64,000 bases of DNA from Candidatus Aminicenantota bacterium (GCA_017999365.1 JAGNLW010000001.1:64669-128668); one strand, 5' to 3'; counted from the stretch's first letter, positions 15,085 to 24,463 are shown. Numbers and translations: made by a program. Notes: generated by a model from the sequence alone, not told the origin.

Positions 15085-17873
15085 GGCCGGCTCCCCTCGA
15101 CGGCCTTCTCGCAGCGGGCGCAGAAGGTCGGGTGCGACGCGCTCGTCCCGACGAAGGTCGAGTAGTTCCAGCAGCGCTCGCACTTGGCCCCCTCGGCCTT
15201 GACGACCTCGACGGCCGGTTCGGCCAGGCCGGCGTCGGGGACGACCGCGACCTGGGAGACAATGGACAGGGCCGCCAGGTCGTCCCGGCGGGCCTCCAGG
15301 AACGCGGCTTCGGCGGCCGGCGCCCGCACGGTGACCTTGGCCTCGAGGGCGTTGCCGATGAGCTTGGACTCGCGGGCCTTCTCGAGCTCCTTGAGGGCCT
15401 TCTCGCGGACGGCCAGGAGGCGCTCCATGTCGCCGACGAAGGAGGCCGGCTTCGAGGCCAGCCAGTCCGTCGGCCCGGGGAACTCGCCCAGGTGGACCGA
15501 CGCGTCCTTGCCCGGGAAGTCCGGGACGAAGGCCCAGGCCTCCTCGGCGGTGAAGGACAGGATGGGGGCCATGAGCAGGAGCGAGTCGCGCAGGACCGTG
15601 AACATGGCCGTCTGGGCCGAACGCCGCTCGGGCGAGCCCTTGGCCGAGCAGTAGGCCCGGTCCTTGACGACGTCGAGGTAGAAGGCGCTCAGGTCGACCG
15701 TGAAGAAATCGAGGATATCGTGGAGGATGGGGTGGAACTCGTAGTCGGCGTAGGACTGGACGACCCGGGCCCGGACCTCCTCGAAGCGGTGGAGGATCCA
15801 GCGGTCGAGGTCGAGGAGCTCGGCCTCGGCCACGGCGTCGCGCCCGGGCGCGAAGTCGGAGAGGTTGCCGATCAGGAAGCGCCAGGTGTTGCGGATCTTG
15901 CGATAGGCCTCGACCAGGCGCTGCTCGATCTCGGTCCCGAAGCGGGCGTCCTCCTTGTAGTTGAGCATGGCCACCCAGAGCCGGACGATCTCGGCGCCGC
16001 TGCGCTTGATGACCTCGCCGGGCTCGATGACGTTGCCCATGGACTTGGACATGGCCCTCCCCTGCTCGTCGAGGATGAAGCCGCAGGTGATGCAGGTCCG
16101 GAACGGGGCGCCGCCCAGGGCCCCGATCCCGACCAGGAGGGAGCTCTGGAACCAGCCGCGGTGCTGGTCGTGGCCTTCGATGTAGACGTCGGCCGGCCAC
16201 TCGTGCCCGGGCTCGCGCCGGATGACGTTCTGCGAGGCGCCGGACTCGAACCAGACGTCGAGGATGTTGTATTCCTTCTCGAACTCGGTCCCGCCGCAGG
16301 ACGGGCAGGCGGTTCCGGGCGGGACCAGATCCGCGGCCGGACGGCCGAACCAGGCGTTCGAGCCCTCGCGGCCGAAGATGCCGGCGACGTGACGGGCCAC
16401 CTCGGCCGAGGCCAGGGACGCGCCGCAGGCCCGGCACTTGAAGGCCGGGATGGGCACGCCCCAGGAGCGCTGGCGCGAGATGCACCAGTCGGGCCGGCCG
16501 GCGACCATGCCGTCGATGCGCTCCCGGCCCCATTCGGGGATCCAGGTGATCCGGCCGATGGCCTGGCGGGACTTGTCCCGCAGGCCGCCCTTGTCCATGG
16601 AGATGAACCACTGCTCGGTGGCCCGGAAGATGACCGGGTTCTTGCAGCGCCAGCAGTGGGGATAGGAGTGCGTGATGGCCGTCTCCTTGAGCAGCGAGCC
16701 GTCACGCTTCATGTCGGCCGTGATGCGGGGATTGGCCTCGAAGACCTGCATCCCGGCGTAGCGGGGCACCTCGGGCGTGAACCGGCCGTTGTCGTCGACG
16801 GGCGTGTAGACGTCGAGGCCGTAGGCGACGCCGGTCTGGTAGTCGTCGTGGCCGTGGCCCGGGGCGGTGTGGACCGCGCCCGTGCCGTCCTCGAGGGTGA
16901 CGTAGTCGGCCAGGACGAAGACCGAGTCCCGTTCGACGAAGGGGTGGCGGGCCTTGAGGCCCTCGAGCTCGCGGCCCGGGAACGTGGCCAGGACCCGGGG
17001 CTGCGGCCAGCCCAGCTCTTCGGCCACCACGGGCAGGAGCCGTTTGGCCAGGATGTAGACCTCGCCGCCGACCTCGGCCGCGGCGTACTCGTGATCGGGG
17101 TGGAAAGCGATGGCCAGGTTGGCCGGCAGAGTCCAGGGGGTGGTCGTCCAGATGAGGACGTGGGCCCTGCGGCCGGCCAAGGCCGGGAACTTGGCGCCCA
17201 GGTCGGAGACGACCTCGAAGCGGACGTAGATCGAGGGCGAGGTCTTGTCCTTGTACTCGATCTCGGCCTCGGCCAGGGCCGTGCGGCAGCTGACGCACCA
17301 GTGGACGGGGCGCTTGCCCTTGTAGACGTCGCCGCGCTCGAAGAAGGCGGCCAGGTACTCGAGGACCTTGGCCTCGTAGGCCGGGTGCAGGGTCAGGTAG
17401 GGCGTGTCCCAGGCGCCCAGGACGCCCAGGCGCTTGAACTCCTCGCGCTGGATGCCGATGAACTTCTCGGCGTACTTGCGGCACTCCTCGCGGACGGCCG
17501 TGACGTCCATGTCCTTCTTCCTGTCGCCGAGCTGCTTGTCGACGTGGATCTCGATGGGCAGGCCGTGGCAGTCCCAGCCCGGGACGTAGGGGGCGTAGTA
17601 GCCGAGCATGGACCGGGACTTGACGATGAAGTCCTTGAGGACCTTGTTGAGGGCCGTGCCCATGTGGATGTGGCCGTTGGCGTAGGGCGGGCCGTCGTGG
17701 AGGATGAAGGGGTGGCGCCGGGCGGCGGCCCGCTTCTCGAGGATACGCTCATAGAGGCGCCCGGTCTCCCACTTCTTGATGGCCTCCGGCTCCCGCTGGG
17801 CCAGGGAGGCCTTCATGGCGAAATCGGTGCGGGGCAGGTTGAGCGTGCTCTTGACGTCGGGCTTGTCGGCCAT
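15081..17873 (-). CDS. ileS: Isoleucyl-tRNA synthetase
   Basis: 930 residues, a full-length class I synthetase. The HIGH motif is HIHMG at 68-72 (PPYANGHIHMGTALNK), and the KMSKS motif reads AMSKSMGN near residue 605. The editing domain lies between them (TTPWTLPANLAIAFHPD). The C-terminal zinc finger is CERCWNYS...CARCEKAVEG. It charges tRNA-Ile in the cytoplasm. It is the first gene of the operon with lspA, lgt and rluD. A TATAAT-like -10 lies on the minus strand at 17906-17911, 32 bp before the ATG, without a good -35. Confidence 0.97.
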   Translation of the reverse strand: MADKPDVKSTLNLPRTDFAMKASLAQREPEAIKKWETGRLYERILEKRAAARRHPFILHDGPPYANGHIHMGTALNKVLKDFIVKSRSMLGYYAPYVPGWDCHGLPIEIHVDKQLGDRKKDMDVTAVREECRKYAEKFIGIQREEFKRLGVLGAWDTPYLTLHPAYEAKVLEYLAAFFERGDVYKGKRPVHWCVSCRTALAEAEIEYKDKTSPSIYVRFEVVSDLGAKFPALAGRRAHVLIWTTTPWTLPANLAIAFHPDHEYAAAEVGGEVYILAKRLLPVVAEELGWPQPRVLATFPGRELEGLKARHPFVERDSVFVLADYVTLEDGTGAVHTAPGHGHDDYQTGVAYGLDVYTPVDDNGRFTPEVPRYAGMQVFEANPRITADMKRDGSLLKETAITHSYPHCWRCKNPVIFRATEQWFISMDKGGLRDKSRQAIGRITWIPEWGRERIDGMVAGRPDWCISRQRSWGVPIPAFKCRACGASLASAEVARHVAGIFGREGSNAWFGRPAADLVPPGTACPSCGGTEFEKEYNILDVWFESGASQNVIRREPGHEWPADVYIEGHDQHRGWFQSSLLVGIGALGGAPFRTCITCGFILDEQGRAMSKSMGNVIEPGEVIKRSGAEIVRLWVAMLNYKEDARFGTEIEQRLVEAYRKIRNTWRFLIGNLSDFAPGRDAVAEAELLDLDRWILHRFEEVRARVVQSYADYEFHPILHDILDFFTVDLSAFYLDVVKDRAYCSAKGSPERRSAQTAMFTVLRDSLLLMAPILSFTAEEAWAFVPDFPGKDASVHLGEFPGPTDWLASKPASFVGDMERLLAVREKALKELEKARESKLIGNALEAKVTVRAPAAEAAFLEARRDDLAALSIVSQVAVVPDAGLAEPAVEVVKAEGAKCERCWNYSTFVGTSASHPTFCARCEKAVEGSRP

Positions 17874-17905
17874 AGGGTTCTCCGATCGGCGATATACAGT
17901 CGGCT

Positions 17906-17911
17906 ATTATA
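17906..17911 (-). promoter_or_regulatory. Putative -10 element for the ileS operon
   Basis: TATAAT on the minus strand, 32 bp upstream of the ileS ATG. No convincing -35 is visible because the upstream bases belong to a repeat relic next to the nadB stop, so this is a weak call. Confidence 0.35.
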
Positions 17912-17921
17912 CCGGGAAAAG

Positions 17922-17937
17922 GGGGCCGTTTCTATTT
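17922..17937 (+). repeat. Relic end of the GGGGACGTTTCTATTT repeat at the nadB stop
   Basis: GGGGCCGTTTCTATTT matches 15 of 16 bases of the repeat end seen intact at 61826-61841. The TAG stop of nadB (complement of 17932-17934) lies inside it. Confidence 0.5.
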
Positions 17938-19506
17938 CTTGATGTAATGGGCGCCGCGGGAGGCGGGGTTGGCCAGGGCGGCCTGGGTGATCATCAGGGC
18001 GACCAGGATGCCGTGGCGCAGGCCGACGATGTCGGGCGCGAGGCGGGCCGACTGGTAGAACTGCTCGATGCGGTGGCGGAGGTAGTCGAGGTCGGCCTTG
18101 GCCCGCTCCAGGCGGCGGCGGGTCCGGATGATGCCGGCGTAGTTCCACATCGTCGAGCGGATGGTCAGCCAGTCCTGGTTGACCAGGGCCGGGTCGACCG
18201 GCTCCTCCTTCTTCGGGTGGTACCAGCGGTGGATCTCGGAGGCCCGGTAGGGACGGCTGTCGTCGAACGCCTCCGCGATGTCGCGGGCCGCCCGGGTCCC
18301 CCAGACGAGGCCCTCGAGCAGCGAGGTCGAGGCCAGGCGGTTGGCCCCGTGGACGCCGGTGCAGGCCACCTCGCCGACGGCGTAGAGCCCGGCGAGCGAG
18401 GTCCGGCCGCTGCCGTCGGCCAGGACGCCGCCGCAGCAGTAATGGGCCGCCGGTACGACCGGGATGGGCGAGCGGGTGATGTCGAGCCCGTCCTCGAGGC
18501 AGGTCCGCAGGATGGTCGGGAAGCGCTCGCGGATCGTCCGGGGCGGGGCGTACGAGGCCAGGTCGAGCAGGACGTGGTCCGTGTTGGTCAGGATCATCTC
18601 CTCGTAGATGGCCCGGGAGACCTCGTCGCGCGGGGCCAGCTCGCGGCGCGGCGAGTACTTGCCCATGAACGTCCGGCCATCGCGCGTCTTGAGGCGGGCC
18701 CCCTCGCCGCGGACGGCCTCGGAGATGAGGAAGCCGTCGCCGTTCTCGCGCATGTAGACGGTCGGGTGGAACTGGATGTACTCCATGTTGCCGATGCGGG
18801 CCCCGGCCCGCAGGGCCATGGCGTAGCCGGAGCCGTCGGCCCCGGCCGGGTTGCAGGTGTGGAGGTAGACGGCGCCGCAGCCGCCGGTGGCCAGGACCGT
18901 GAACGGGGCGAAGACGCGCCCGACCTCGCCCGTGGCGTTGTCGAGGACGTAGGCGCCGATGGCCCGCGGCTCGCGGTAGTAGGCGACGGGGTTCTTGGAG
19001 TGATGGGGCACCGTGAGCAGGTCGACGGCCGCGCGCCCGGCGAGGAGCGCGACCCGCGGGTGCCGGCGCAGGGCCCGCAGGAAGCGGTCCTCGATGGTCC
19101 GGCCGGTGGCGTCGGCGACGTGGAGGATGCGGCGGCGCGAGTGCCCGGCCTCGAGGGCGTAGTCGAGGGCGTCCGGGGAGCTGCGGGTGAAGGGGATCCG
19201 CAGCCGGTCGATGAGCGTCTCCTGGACCAGGCGCGGCCCGTCGTCGACGAGGATGTCGACGGCGGCGGGATCGCCGGCGCGGTCGCCGGCCTCGAGGACG
19301 TCCTCCTTGAGCAGGTCGGGACGGTCGTCCGGGGCGAACGAGACGATGCCGCCCTGGGCGTAGTAGGTGTTGGATTCCTCGGCCCGGGCCTCCTTGGTCA
19401 GGACCACGACGCGCAGGCCGGCTTCGGCCGCTTCGAGCGCGGCGGTGGCGCCGGCGATGCCGCAGCCGATGACCAGGACGTCGGCCCGGATGTCGCTCGC
19501 GCTCAT
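17932..19506 (-). CDS. nadB: L-aspartate oxidase
   Basis: 524 residues. The N-terminal FAD-binding Rossmann motif is VIGCGIAGATAALEA. The family blocks NTYYAQGGIVSF, VLATGGCGAVY, FHPTVY, EAVRGEGARL, AAHYCCGGV and GLYAVGEVACTGVHGANRLASTSLLEGLVWG are all present, followed by the helical C-terminal domain. The enzyme oxidises L-aspartate to iminoaspartate, the first step of de novo NAD synthesis. It follows nadC by 7 bp in the same transcript. No quinolinate synthase (nadA) lies nearby. The last codons and the stop fall within a repeat relic, so the C-terminal few residues may be recently changed. Confidence 0.95.
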   Translation of the reverse strand: MSASDIRADVLVIGCGIAGATAALEAAEAGLRVVVLTKEARAEESNTYYAQGGIVSFAPDDRPDLLKEDVLEAGDRAGDPAAVDILVDDGPRLVQETLIDRLRIPFTRSSPDALDYALEAGHSRRRILHVADATGRTIEDRFLRALRRHPRVALLAGRAAVDLLTVPHHSKNPVAYYREPRAIGAYVLDNATGEVGRVFAPFTVLATGGCGAVYLHTCNPAGADGSGYAMALRAGARIGNMEYIQFHPTVYMRENGDGFLISEAVRGEGARLKTRDGRTFMGKYSPRRELAPRDEVSRAIYEEMILTNTDHVLLDLASYAPPRTIRERFPTILRTCLEDGLDITRSPIPVVPAAHYCCGGVLADGSGRTSLAGLYAVGEVACTGVHGANRLASTSLLEGLVWGTRAARDIAEAFDDSRPYRASEIHRWYHPKKEEPVDPALVNQDWLTIRSTMWNYAGIIRTRRRLERAKADLDYLRHRIEQFYQSARLAPDIVGLRHGILVALMITQAALANPASRGAHYIKK

Positions 19507-19513
19507 GGGACCC

Positions 19514-20359
19514 TCAATGGACGAAATCGAGGCTGATGTCGACGGCCCGGGCCGAATGGGTCAGGGCGCCGACGGAGATGAAATCGACCCCCGTCTCGGC
19601 CACGGACCGGACGCGGTCGAGGGTCATGTTGCCGGAGGCCTCGAGGGGGACGCGGCCGCCGGCCAGGCCGACGGCCTGGCGCATGGTCTCGAGGGGCATG
19701 TTGTCGAGCATGATCATGTCGGCCCCGGCGGCCAGGGCCTCGCGGACCTGCAGGAGGTTGGCCGCCTCGACCTCGATGCGGACGCCGGGCCGGACGCGGG
19801 ACCGGGCCCGGCGGACGGCCTCGGCGACGCTGCCGACGTGGCGGAGGTGGTTGTCCTTGATGAGGACCATGTCGGACAGGCTGACGCGGTGGTTGGTGCC
19901 GCCGCCGGCGCGCACGGCGTACTTGTCGAGCAACCGCAGGCCGGGGACGGTCTTGCGCGTGTCCAGGATGCGGGTCTTGGTGCCGGCCACGGCCTCGACG
20001 AAGCGGCGCGTGACCGTGGCCACGCCGCAGAGGTGCTGGAGGAAGTTGAGGGCGGTCCGCTCGCCCTTGAGGAGGGCGGCCGTCGGTCCCTTGACCCGGG
20101 CCAGCTTGTCGGACTTGCTGAACGAGGCGCCGTCGCGGAAGCGCTCGATGAAGATGACCGCGGGGTCGATGCGCTCGAAGACGCGGGAGGCCACGGCCAG
20201 GCCGGCCAGGACGCCGTCCTCCTTGGCCAGGAAGTAGGCCTCGGAGCGGGCGTTGGCCGGGATGATGCTGTCGGAGGTGACGTCCCCTTCGGGCATGTCC
20301 TCGCGGAGGGCGGCGTCGATGGCGGCGTCCACGGCACGGTCGAATTCGGGCGTTCCCAT
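19514..20359 (-). CDS. nadC: Nicotinate-nucleotide pyrophosphorylase (carboxylating)
   Basis: 281 residues. It has the QPRTase signatures EDMPEGDVTSDS at the N-terminus, RTALNFLQHLCGVATVTRRFV, TRILDTRKTVPGLRLLDKYAVRAGGGTNHR, IKDNHLRHVGS and EVEAANLLQVREALAAGADMIMLDN. It converts quinolinate and PRPP to nicotinate mononucleotide, CO2 and pyrophosphate. The start ATG lies only 9 bp after a TATAAT box and has no Shine-Dalgarno site, so the transcript is probably almost leaderless. It is first in the nadC-nadB pair and divergent from tldD across 92 bp. Confidence 0.95.
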   Translation of the reverse strand: MGTPEFDRAVDAAIDAALREDMPEGDVTSDSIIPANARSEAYFLAKEDGVLAGLAVASRVFERIDPAVIFIERFRDGASFSKSDKLARVKGPTAALLKGERTALNFLQHLCGVATVTRRFVEAVAGTKTRILDTRKTVPGLRLLDKYAVRAGGGTNHRVSLSDMVLIKDNHLRHVGSVAEAVRRARSRVRPGVRIEVEAANLLQVREALAAGADMIMLDNMPLETMRQAVGLAGGRVPLEASGNMTLDRVRSVAETGVDFISVGALTHSARAVDISLDFVH

Positions 20360-20368
20360 GGGAGAAGG

Positions 20369-20398
20369 ATTATAGGCCTTGAGAGGGCGGGGCGTCAA
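20369..20398 (-). promoter_or_regulatory. Promoter for nadC-nadB with almost no leader
   Basis: On the minus strand, TTGACG (20393-20398), an 18 bp spacer and TATAAT (20369-20374). The hexamer ends 9 bp before the nadC ATG, so the expected transcription start is within about 3 bases of the start codon. Confidence 0.65.
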
Positions 20399-20413
20399 AC
20401 CGCCTGTCGGGGA

Positions 20414-20442
20414 TTGCAGGGGCGGCGGGAATGTGCCATCAT
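20414..20442 (+). promoter_or_regulatory. Putative promoter for tldD-tldE
   Basis: TTGCAG (20414-20419), a 17 bp spacer and CATCAT (20437-20442). The -10 ends 9 bp before the tldD ATG, the same geometry as the divergent nadC promoter, and no ribosome binding site is visible. The -10 is a poor match. Confidence 0.4.
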
Positions 20443-20451
20443 GGCCGGGAC

Positions 20452-21882
20452 ATGCCCCTCCCCTACGTCGACCACTTCGGGATGAGCGCGGCCGAGCTGC
20501 GGGCGGTCCTCGAGACGGCCCTCTCGAGCGGCGGCGACTTCGCCGAGGTCTTCCTGGAGCACCGGACATACGACGGCATCTCCATGGAGGAGGACATCGT
20601 CCGGGAGACGGCCGAATCGGTCGGCCTGGGCCTGGGCGTCCGGGTCATCAAGGGCGACCGGACCGGGTACGGCTACACCAACGACCTCGCGGCGGACAAG
20701 GTCCGCCGGACGGCGCTGACGGCGGCGGCCATCGCCCGGGGCGCGGCTCCGGCGGGGCGGCCGCCCGTCCTGCGGGACCGGACGCGGACGGCGGGCCCGG
20801 ACCGCTATCCGGCCCGGCGGCCGGCGAGCGAGGCCGGGCTGCGCGACAAGATCCGGCTCGTCCGCGAGGCCTACGAGGCGGCCAAGGGCTACGATCCGCG
20901 CATCGCCAAGGTCAAGGCCTACTACTCCGATTCGCTCCGGCACATGTGCGTGGCCAACTCCGAGGGCCTGCTCGCGCGCGACGTCCGGCCCATGGTCAAG
21001 CTCGTCTGCGTGGCCATCTCCGAGAAGGACGGCCAGCGCGAGTCGGGCTATTGGGGCGGCGGCGGGCGGGTCGGTCTGGAGTACTTCCGCGGGACGATGA
21101 CGCCGCGGCGGATCGGCGAGGAGGCGGCGCGGGAGGCCGTCACGCTCCTCGGGGCGGTCCCCGCTCCGGCCGGGGAGATGCCCATCGTGCTGGCGCCGGG
21201 GCACAGCGGCGTCCTCATCCACGAGGCCGTCGGGCATCTCGTCGAAGCCGATTTCAACCGCAAGAGGACCTCGGTCTTCTGGGACAAGATGGGCAAGCGC
21301 GTCGGCTCGGAGCTGGTGACGATCTACGACGACCCGACCCTGCCGTCGCTGCGCGGATCGTACGCCTTGGACGACGAGGGCACGGCGCCGCGCAAGACCC
21401 TGCTCATCGAGAAGGGTGTGCTGCGGGGGCTGCTGCAGGACCGGCTGTCGGCCCGGCTGATGAAGGGCGCCGCCCTCACCGGGCACGGCCGGCGCCAGGA
21501 CTACAGCCACTGGCCCATCCCGAGGATGGCCAACACCTACATCGCCGCCGGCGGGGAGGCGCCCGAGGACATCGTCCGGTCGGTGGACAAAGGCTTCTAC
21601 GTCGCCAGCCTGTCGGGCGGGCAGGTCGAGGATTCCGGCAAGTTCACCTTCTCGGTCACCCTCGGGTATCTCATCGAGGGCGGCAGGCTGACGGCGCCGG
21701 TCAAGCAGGCCACGCTCATCGGGACGAACATCGACATCCTTAAGAAGATCGACCGCGTCGGCGGCGACCTGGCCTTCGGGCTGCCGACGGGGACGTGCAG
21801 CAAGGACGGCCAGGACGTGCCGGTCACGGACGGCTGCCCGACGCTGAGGATCGCCGGGATGACGGTCGGAGGGACGTCGTGA
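20452..21882 (+). CDS. tldD: TldD-family zinc metalloprotease subunit
   Basis: 476 residues. It has the TldD metal motif H257EAVGH262 in HSGVLIHEAVGHLVEADF and the family block GSYALDDEGTAPRKTLLIEKGVLRGLLQDR, plus C-terminal GGQVEDSGKFTFSVT. TldD forms a heterodimer with TldE/PmbA that degrades unfolded peptides, matures modified peptides such as microcin B17 and processes CcdA. The ATG at 20452 is preferred over an upstream in-frame start because it aligns with the family N-terminus and lies just after the -10. The stop overlaps the tldE start by 4 bp. Confidence 0.93.
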   Translation: MPLPYVDHFGMSAAELRAVLETALSSGGDFAEVFLEHRTYDGISMEEDIVRETAESVGLGLGVRVIKGDRTGYGYTNDLAADKVRRTALTAAAIARGAAPAGRPPVLRDRTRTAGPDRYPARRPASEAGLRDKIRLVREAYEAAKGYDPRIAKVKAYYSDSLRHMCVANSEGLLARDVRPMVKLVCVAISEKDGQRESGYWGGGGRVGLEYFRGTMTPRRIGEEAAREAVTLLGAVPAPAGEMPIVLAPGHSGVLIHEAVGHLVEADFNRKRTSVFWDKMGKRVGSELVTIYDDPTLPSLRGSYALDDEGTAPRKTLLIEKGVLRGLLQDRLSARLMKGAALTGHGRRQDYSHWPIPRMANTYIAAGGEAPEDIVRSVDKGFYVASLSGGQVEDSGKFTFSVTLGYLIEGGRLTAPVKQATLIGTNIDILKKIDRVGGDLAFGLPTGTCSKDGQDVPVTDGCPTLRIAGMTVGGTS

Positions 21883-23246
21883 GCGGGGCGCGGCGGCGGG
21901 AGGCGGCCGGGGCCCTGCGCGACCTCGCGGAATCGCTCGTCGCCTACGCGCGCAAGTGCGGGGCGGACGAGGCCGAGGTGTCCGTCGCCGACGGCTTTGA
22001 GTTCAACGTCGACGTCCGCAAGGGGCGAATCGAGACGCTCGTCGAGGCCGGCTCGCGCTCGGCGGGGCTGAAGGTCATCAAGGACAAGAAGACGGCCTAC
22101 GCCAGCTCGTCGGACCTCGATCCCGGCACGCTGCGGCGGCTGGTCCGGAACGCGGTGAAGCGGGCGGAGCTGGGCAGTCCGGACGAATGCGCCGGACTGG
22201 CGCCGAGGGCGGACGGTTTCGTCGACGCCGCGGCCCTGCGGCTCTACGACCCGGAGGTCCGGGAGCTCGACTCGCGGCGGATGATCGCGCTGGCGACCGA
22301 GACCGAGAGGGCGGCCCTGCGCGACAAGCGCATCACGAACTCCTACGGGGCGACCTTCGCCGCGAACGAGGACCGCTCGGTCCTGGCCCTGTCGAACGGC
22401 TTCGTCGGCGAGTACGCGCAGACCTACTGCGGCCTGGGCGTGGGCCTGCAGGCGGGAGGCACGGACGACCGGGTCGAGGACTCGTGGTCGTCGTCGAAGC
22501 GGTACTTCAAGGACCTCGAGACGCCGGAGGCCATCGCGAGGAAGGCGGTCGAGCGGACGGTCCGGCAGCTCAAGCCGCGCAAGATCCGGACGCAGAACGT
22601 GCCGGTCATCTTCGAGCCGACGCAGACGGCCTGGCTGATGGGCTTTTTGTTCGGTTGCGTGACGGGGACGGCCGTGTATCAGAAGACGACGTTCCTGGCG
22701 GGCCGGCTGGGGCAGCGGATCGGGAACGAACGGATCACCGTCGTCGACGACGCCCTCATCCCGGGCGGGCTGGGCTCGTACCCGTTCGATTCCGACGGCC
22801 AGCCGGCGCGGCGGACCGTGGTCGTCGAGAAGGGCGTGCTGAAGAGCTACCTGTGCGATCACTACGCGGCCCGGAAGCTGGGCTTGGCGTCGACGGGGAG
22901 CGCGGACGGGCGCGGCATCGGTCCGGCCAATTTCTATCTCGAGCCGGGGACGGGACAGGGCGCGCTGACGCCGGCGGACATCATCGCGGGGACGAAGCGG
23001 GGGCTGCTCCTCGTCCGGACGCTCGGGCACGGCCTGAACTCGGTCACGGGCGACATCTCGCGGGGGGCCTTCGGGCTGTGGATCGAAGACGGCGAGATCG
23101 CCTATCCCGTGAGCGAGATCACCATCTCGGGCAACCTCGGGCGCATCCTGGAATCGGTGGAAGCGGTCGGCACCGACCTCGAGTTCCACAGCCCGGTCGC
23201 CGGCCCGACGGTCAAGGTCGCCGAAATGACCGTCGCCGGTTCTTAG
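21879..23246 (+). CDS. tldE: TldE/PmbA-family partner of TldD
   Basis: 455 residues, starting at GTG in the GTGA overlap with the tldD stop. It is homologous to TldD along its length (RKGRIETLVEAGSRSAGLKVIKDKKTAYASSSD, NVPVIFEPTQTAWLMGFLFGCVTGTAVYQKTTFLAGRLGQRI, GLGSYPFDSDGQPARRTVVVEKGVLKSYLCDHYAARKLG) but lacks the HExxxH zinc site, as expected for TldE. The intact complex needs both subunits, and tight coupling supports equal expression. The gene ends 3 bp before the first GGGGTCAGACCCC element of the window. Confidence 0.93.
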   Translation: MSGARRREAAGALRDLAESLVAYARKCGADEAEVSVADGFEFNVDVRKGRIETLVEAGSRSAGLKVIKDKKTAYASSSDLDPGTLRRLVRNAVKRAELGSPDECAGLAPRADGFVDAAALRLYDPEVRELDSRRMIALATETERAALRDKRITNSYGATFAANEDRSVLALSNGFVGEYAQTYCGLGVGLQAGGTDDRVEDSWSSSKRYFKDLETPEAIARKAVERTVRQLKPRKIRTQNVPVIFEPTQTAWLMGFLFGCVTGTAVYQKTTFLAGRLGQRIGNERITVVDDALIPGGLGSYPFDSDGQPARRTVVVEKGVLKSYLCDHYAARKLGLASTGSADGRGIGPANFYLEPGTGQGALTPADIIAGTKRGLLLVRTLGHGLNSVTGDISRGAFGLWIEDGEIAYPVSEITISGNLGRILESVEAVGTDLEFHSPVAGPTVKVAEMTVAGS

Positions 23247-23374
23247 TTCGGGGTCAGACCCCAGCTTCTCTCCTATTTACAGCATTTTACAGATTTTCCT
23301 CTGAAGATTGAAACTATAGATCGCGTGAAAATCGCGTTTTTTTGCCCAAAAAAAACAACTATTCACAGGGCTAT

Positions 23375-24463
23375 CTAGTGTTGCGTCTCGGAAATATATT
23401 GACATAGTCTTTTGATCTTGGCCAGGATGGAATCGGCGGTTGCGGTCCAGATGAAGGGTTGGGCTTGAGCGTTGTGTTGATGGACGAAGCGGTCGATCTT
23501 GGCGGCCAGTTCCTTGACGCTCCGGAACGTGCCTCGGCGAATGGCCTGCTGGGTAATGACGTTGAACCAGATCTCCACTTGGTTGAGCCAAGAGGCATAG
23601 GTCGGCGTCAGATGGACATGGAACCGAGGGTGCAAAGCCAGCCAGCGCTTCACCCGGGGATGCTTGTGCGTGGCGTAGTTGTCAACGACCAGATGAACCT
23701 CCAGGTCCTGAGGAACATTCCCATCGATATGCTTCAGGAAGTCGAGATACTCTTGATGGCGATGTCGCTTCTTGCACTTCGTCAGGACCTTGCCCGAGGC
23801 GATATCGAGCGCGGCATGGAGGGTCAGGGTGCCGTGGCGGACATAGTCGTGGGTCACGCCTTCGACATAGCCCAGGCCCATCGGCAGGACGGGCTGAGTC
23901 CGATCCAGGGCTTGGATCTGGCTCTTTTCGTCGACACAGAGGACCAAAGCGTTCTCCGGGGGGTTCAGGTACAACCCGACGATATCCCGGACCTTCTCGA
24001 CGAAAAAGGGATCGGGGGAGATCTTGAAGTGTCCTTGTCGATGGGGCTGCAGCCCGAAGGCCTGCCAGATCCTCTGGACCGTCGGCGCAGACAGGGCGGA
24101 TTCCTTGGCCATCGAGCGGACCGACCAGTGGGTTCGGCCTTGGGGCTTGCTCTGGAGTGTTTTGCGGACGAGTTCGGCGACCTGCTCGTCGGCGATGGAG
24201 CGGGGCCGGCCGGGGCGCAGCTCATCGTGCAAACCGACCAAGCCCAGTTCCCGATAGCGTTTCCGCCACAGGGCGACGGACTGGGTGCTGTAGTCGACCT
24301 TGGCGGCGATCTCCCGATTGCTCAGGCCCTCGGCCGACATAAGGACGATCTTCGCTCTTGTGACCAAGCCATAAGGCAAGGACCGCGAGCCGGCGATGGC
24401 GTTCAACTCCTGGGCTCCCTGCTCGGAAAGCACGATGGGCTTCCTGGGCCTTCCTGTTCTCAT
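23375..24463 (-). CDS. IS630-family transposase
   Basis: 362 residues. The N-terminal half holds helix-turn-helix segments (GLSNREIAAKVDYSTQSVALWRKRY). The C-terminal DDE nuclease domain shows D168 (CVDEKSQI), D251 (VVDNYATHKHP) and E287 (NQVEIWF), the IS630/Tc1 pattern. The frame appears intact and full length. The start at 24463 is chosen because AAGGAGG stands before it; a start nine codons upstream lacks a site. A TTGACT/TATCAT promoter lies in the right end of the IS. The TAG stop uses the TA of the target duplication plus one flanking base, so the element relies on its insertion site to end translation. Confidence 0.93.
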   Translation of the reverse strand: MRTGRPRKPIVLSEQGAQELNAIAGSRSLPYGLVTRAKIVLMSAEGLSNREIAAKVDYSTQSVALWRKRYRELGLVGLHDELRPGRPRSIADEQVAELVRKTLQSKPQGRTHWSVRSMAKESALSAPTVQRIWQAFGLQPHRQGHFKISPDPFFVEKVRDIVGLYLNPPENALVLCVDEKSQIQALDRTQPVLPMGLGYVEGVTHDYVRHGTLTLHAALDIASGKVLTKCKKRHRHQEYLDFLKHIDGNVPQDLEVHLVVDNYATHKHPRVKRWLALHPRFHVHLTPTYASWLNQVEIWFNVITQQAIRRGTFRSVKELAAKIDRFVHQHNAQAQPFIWTATADSILAKIKRLCQYISETQH

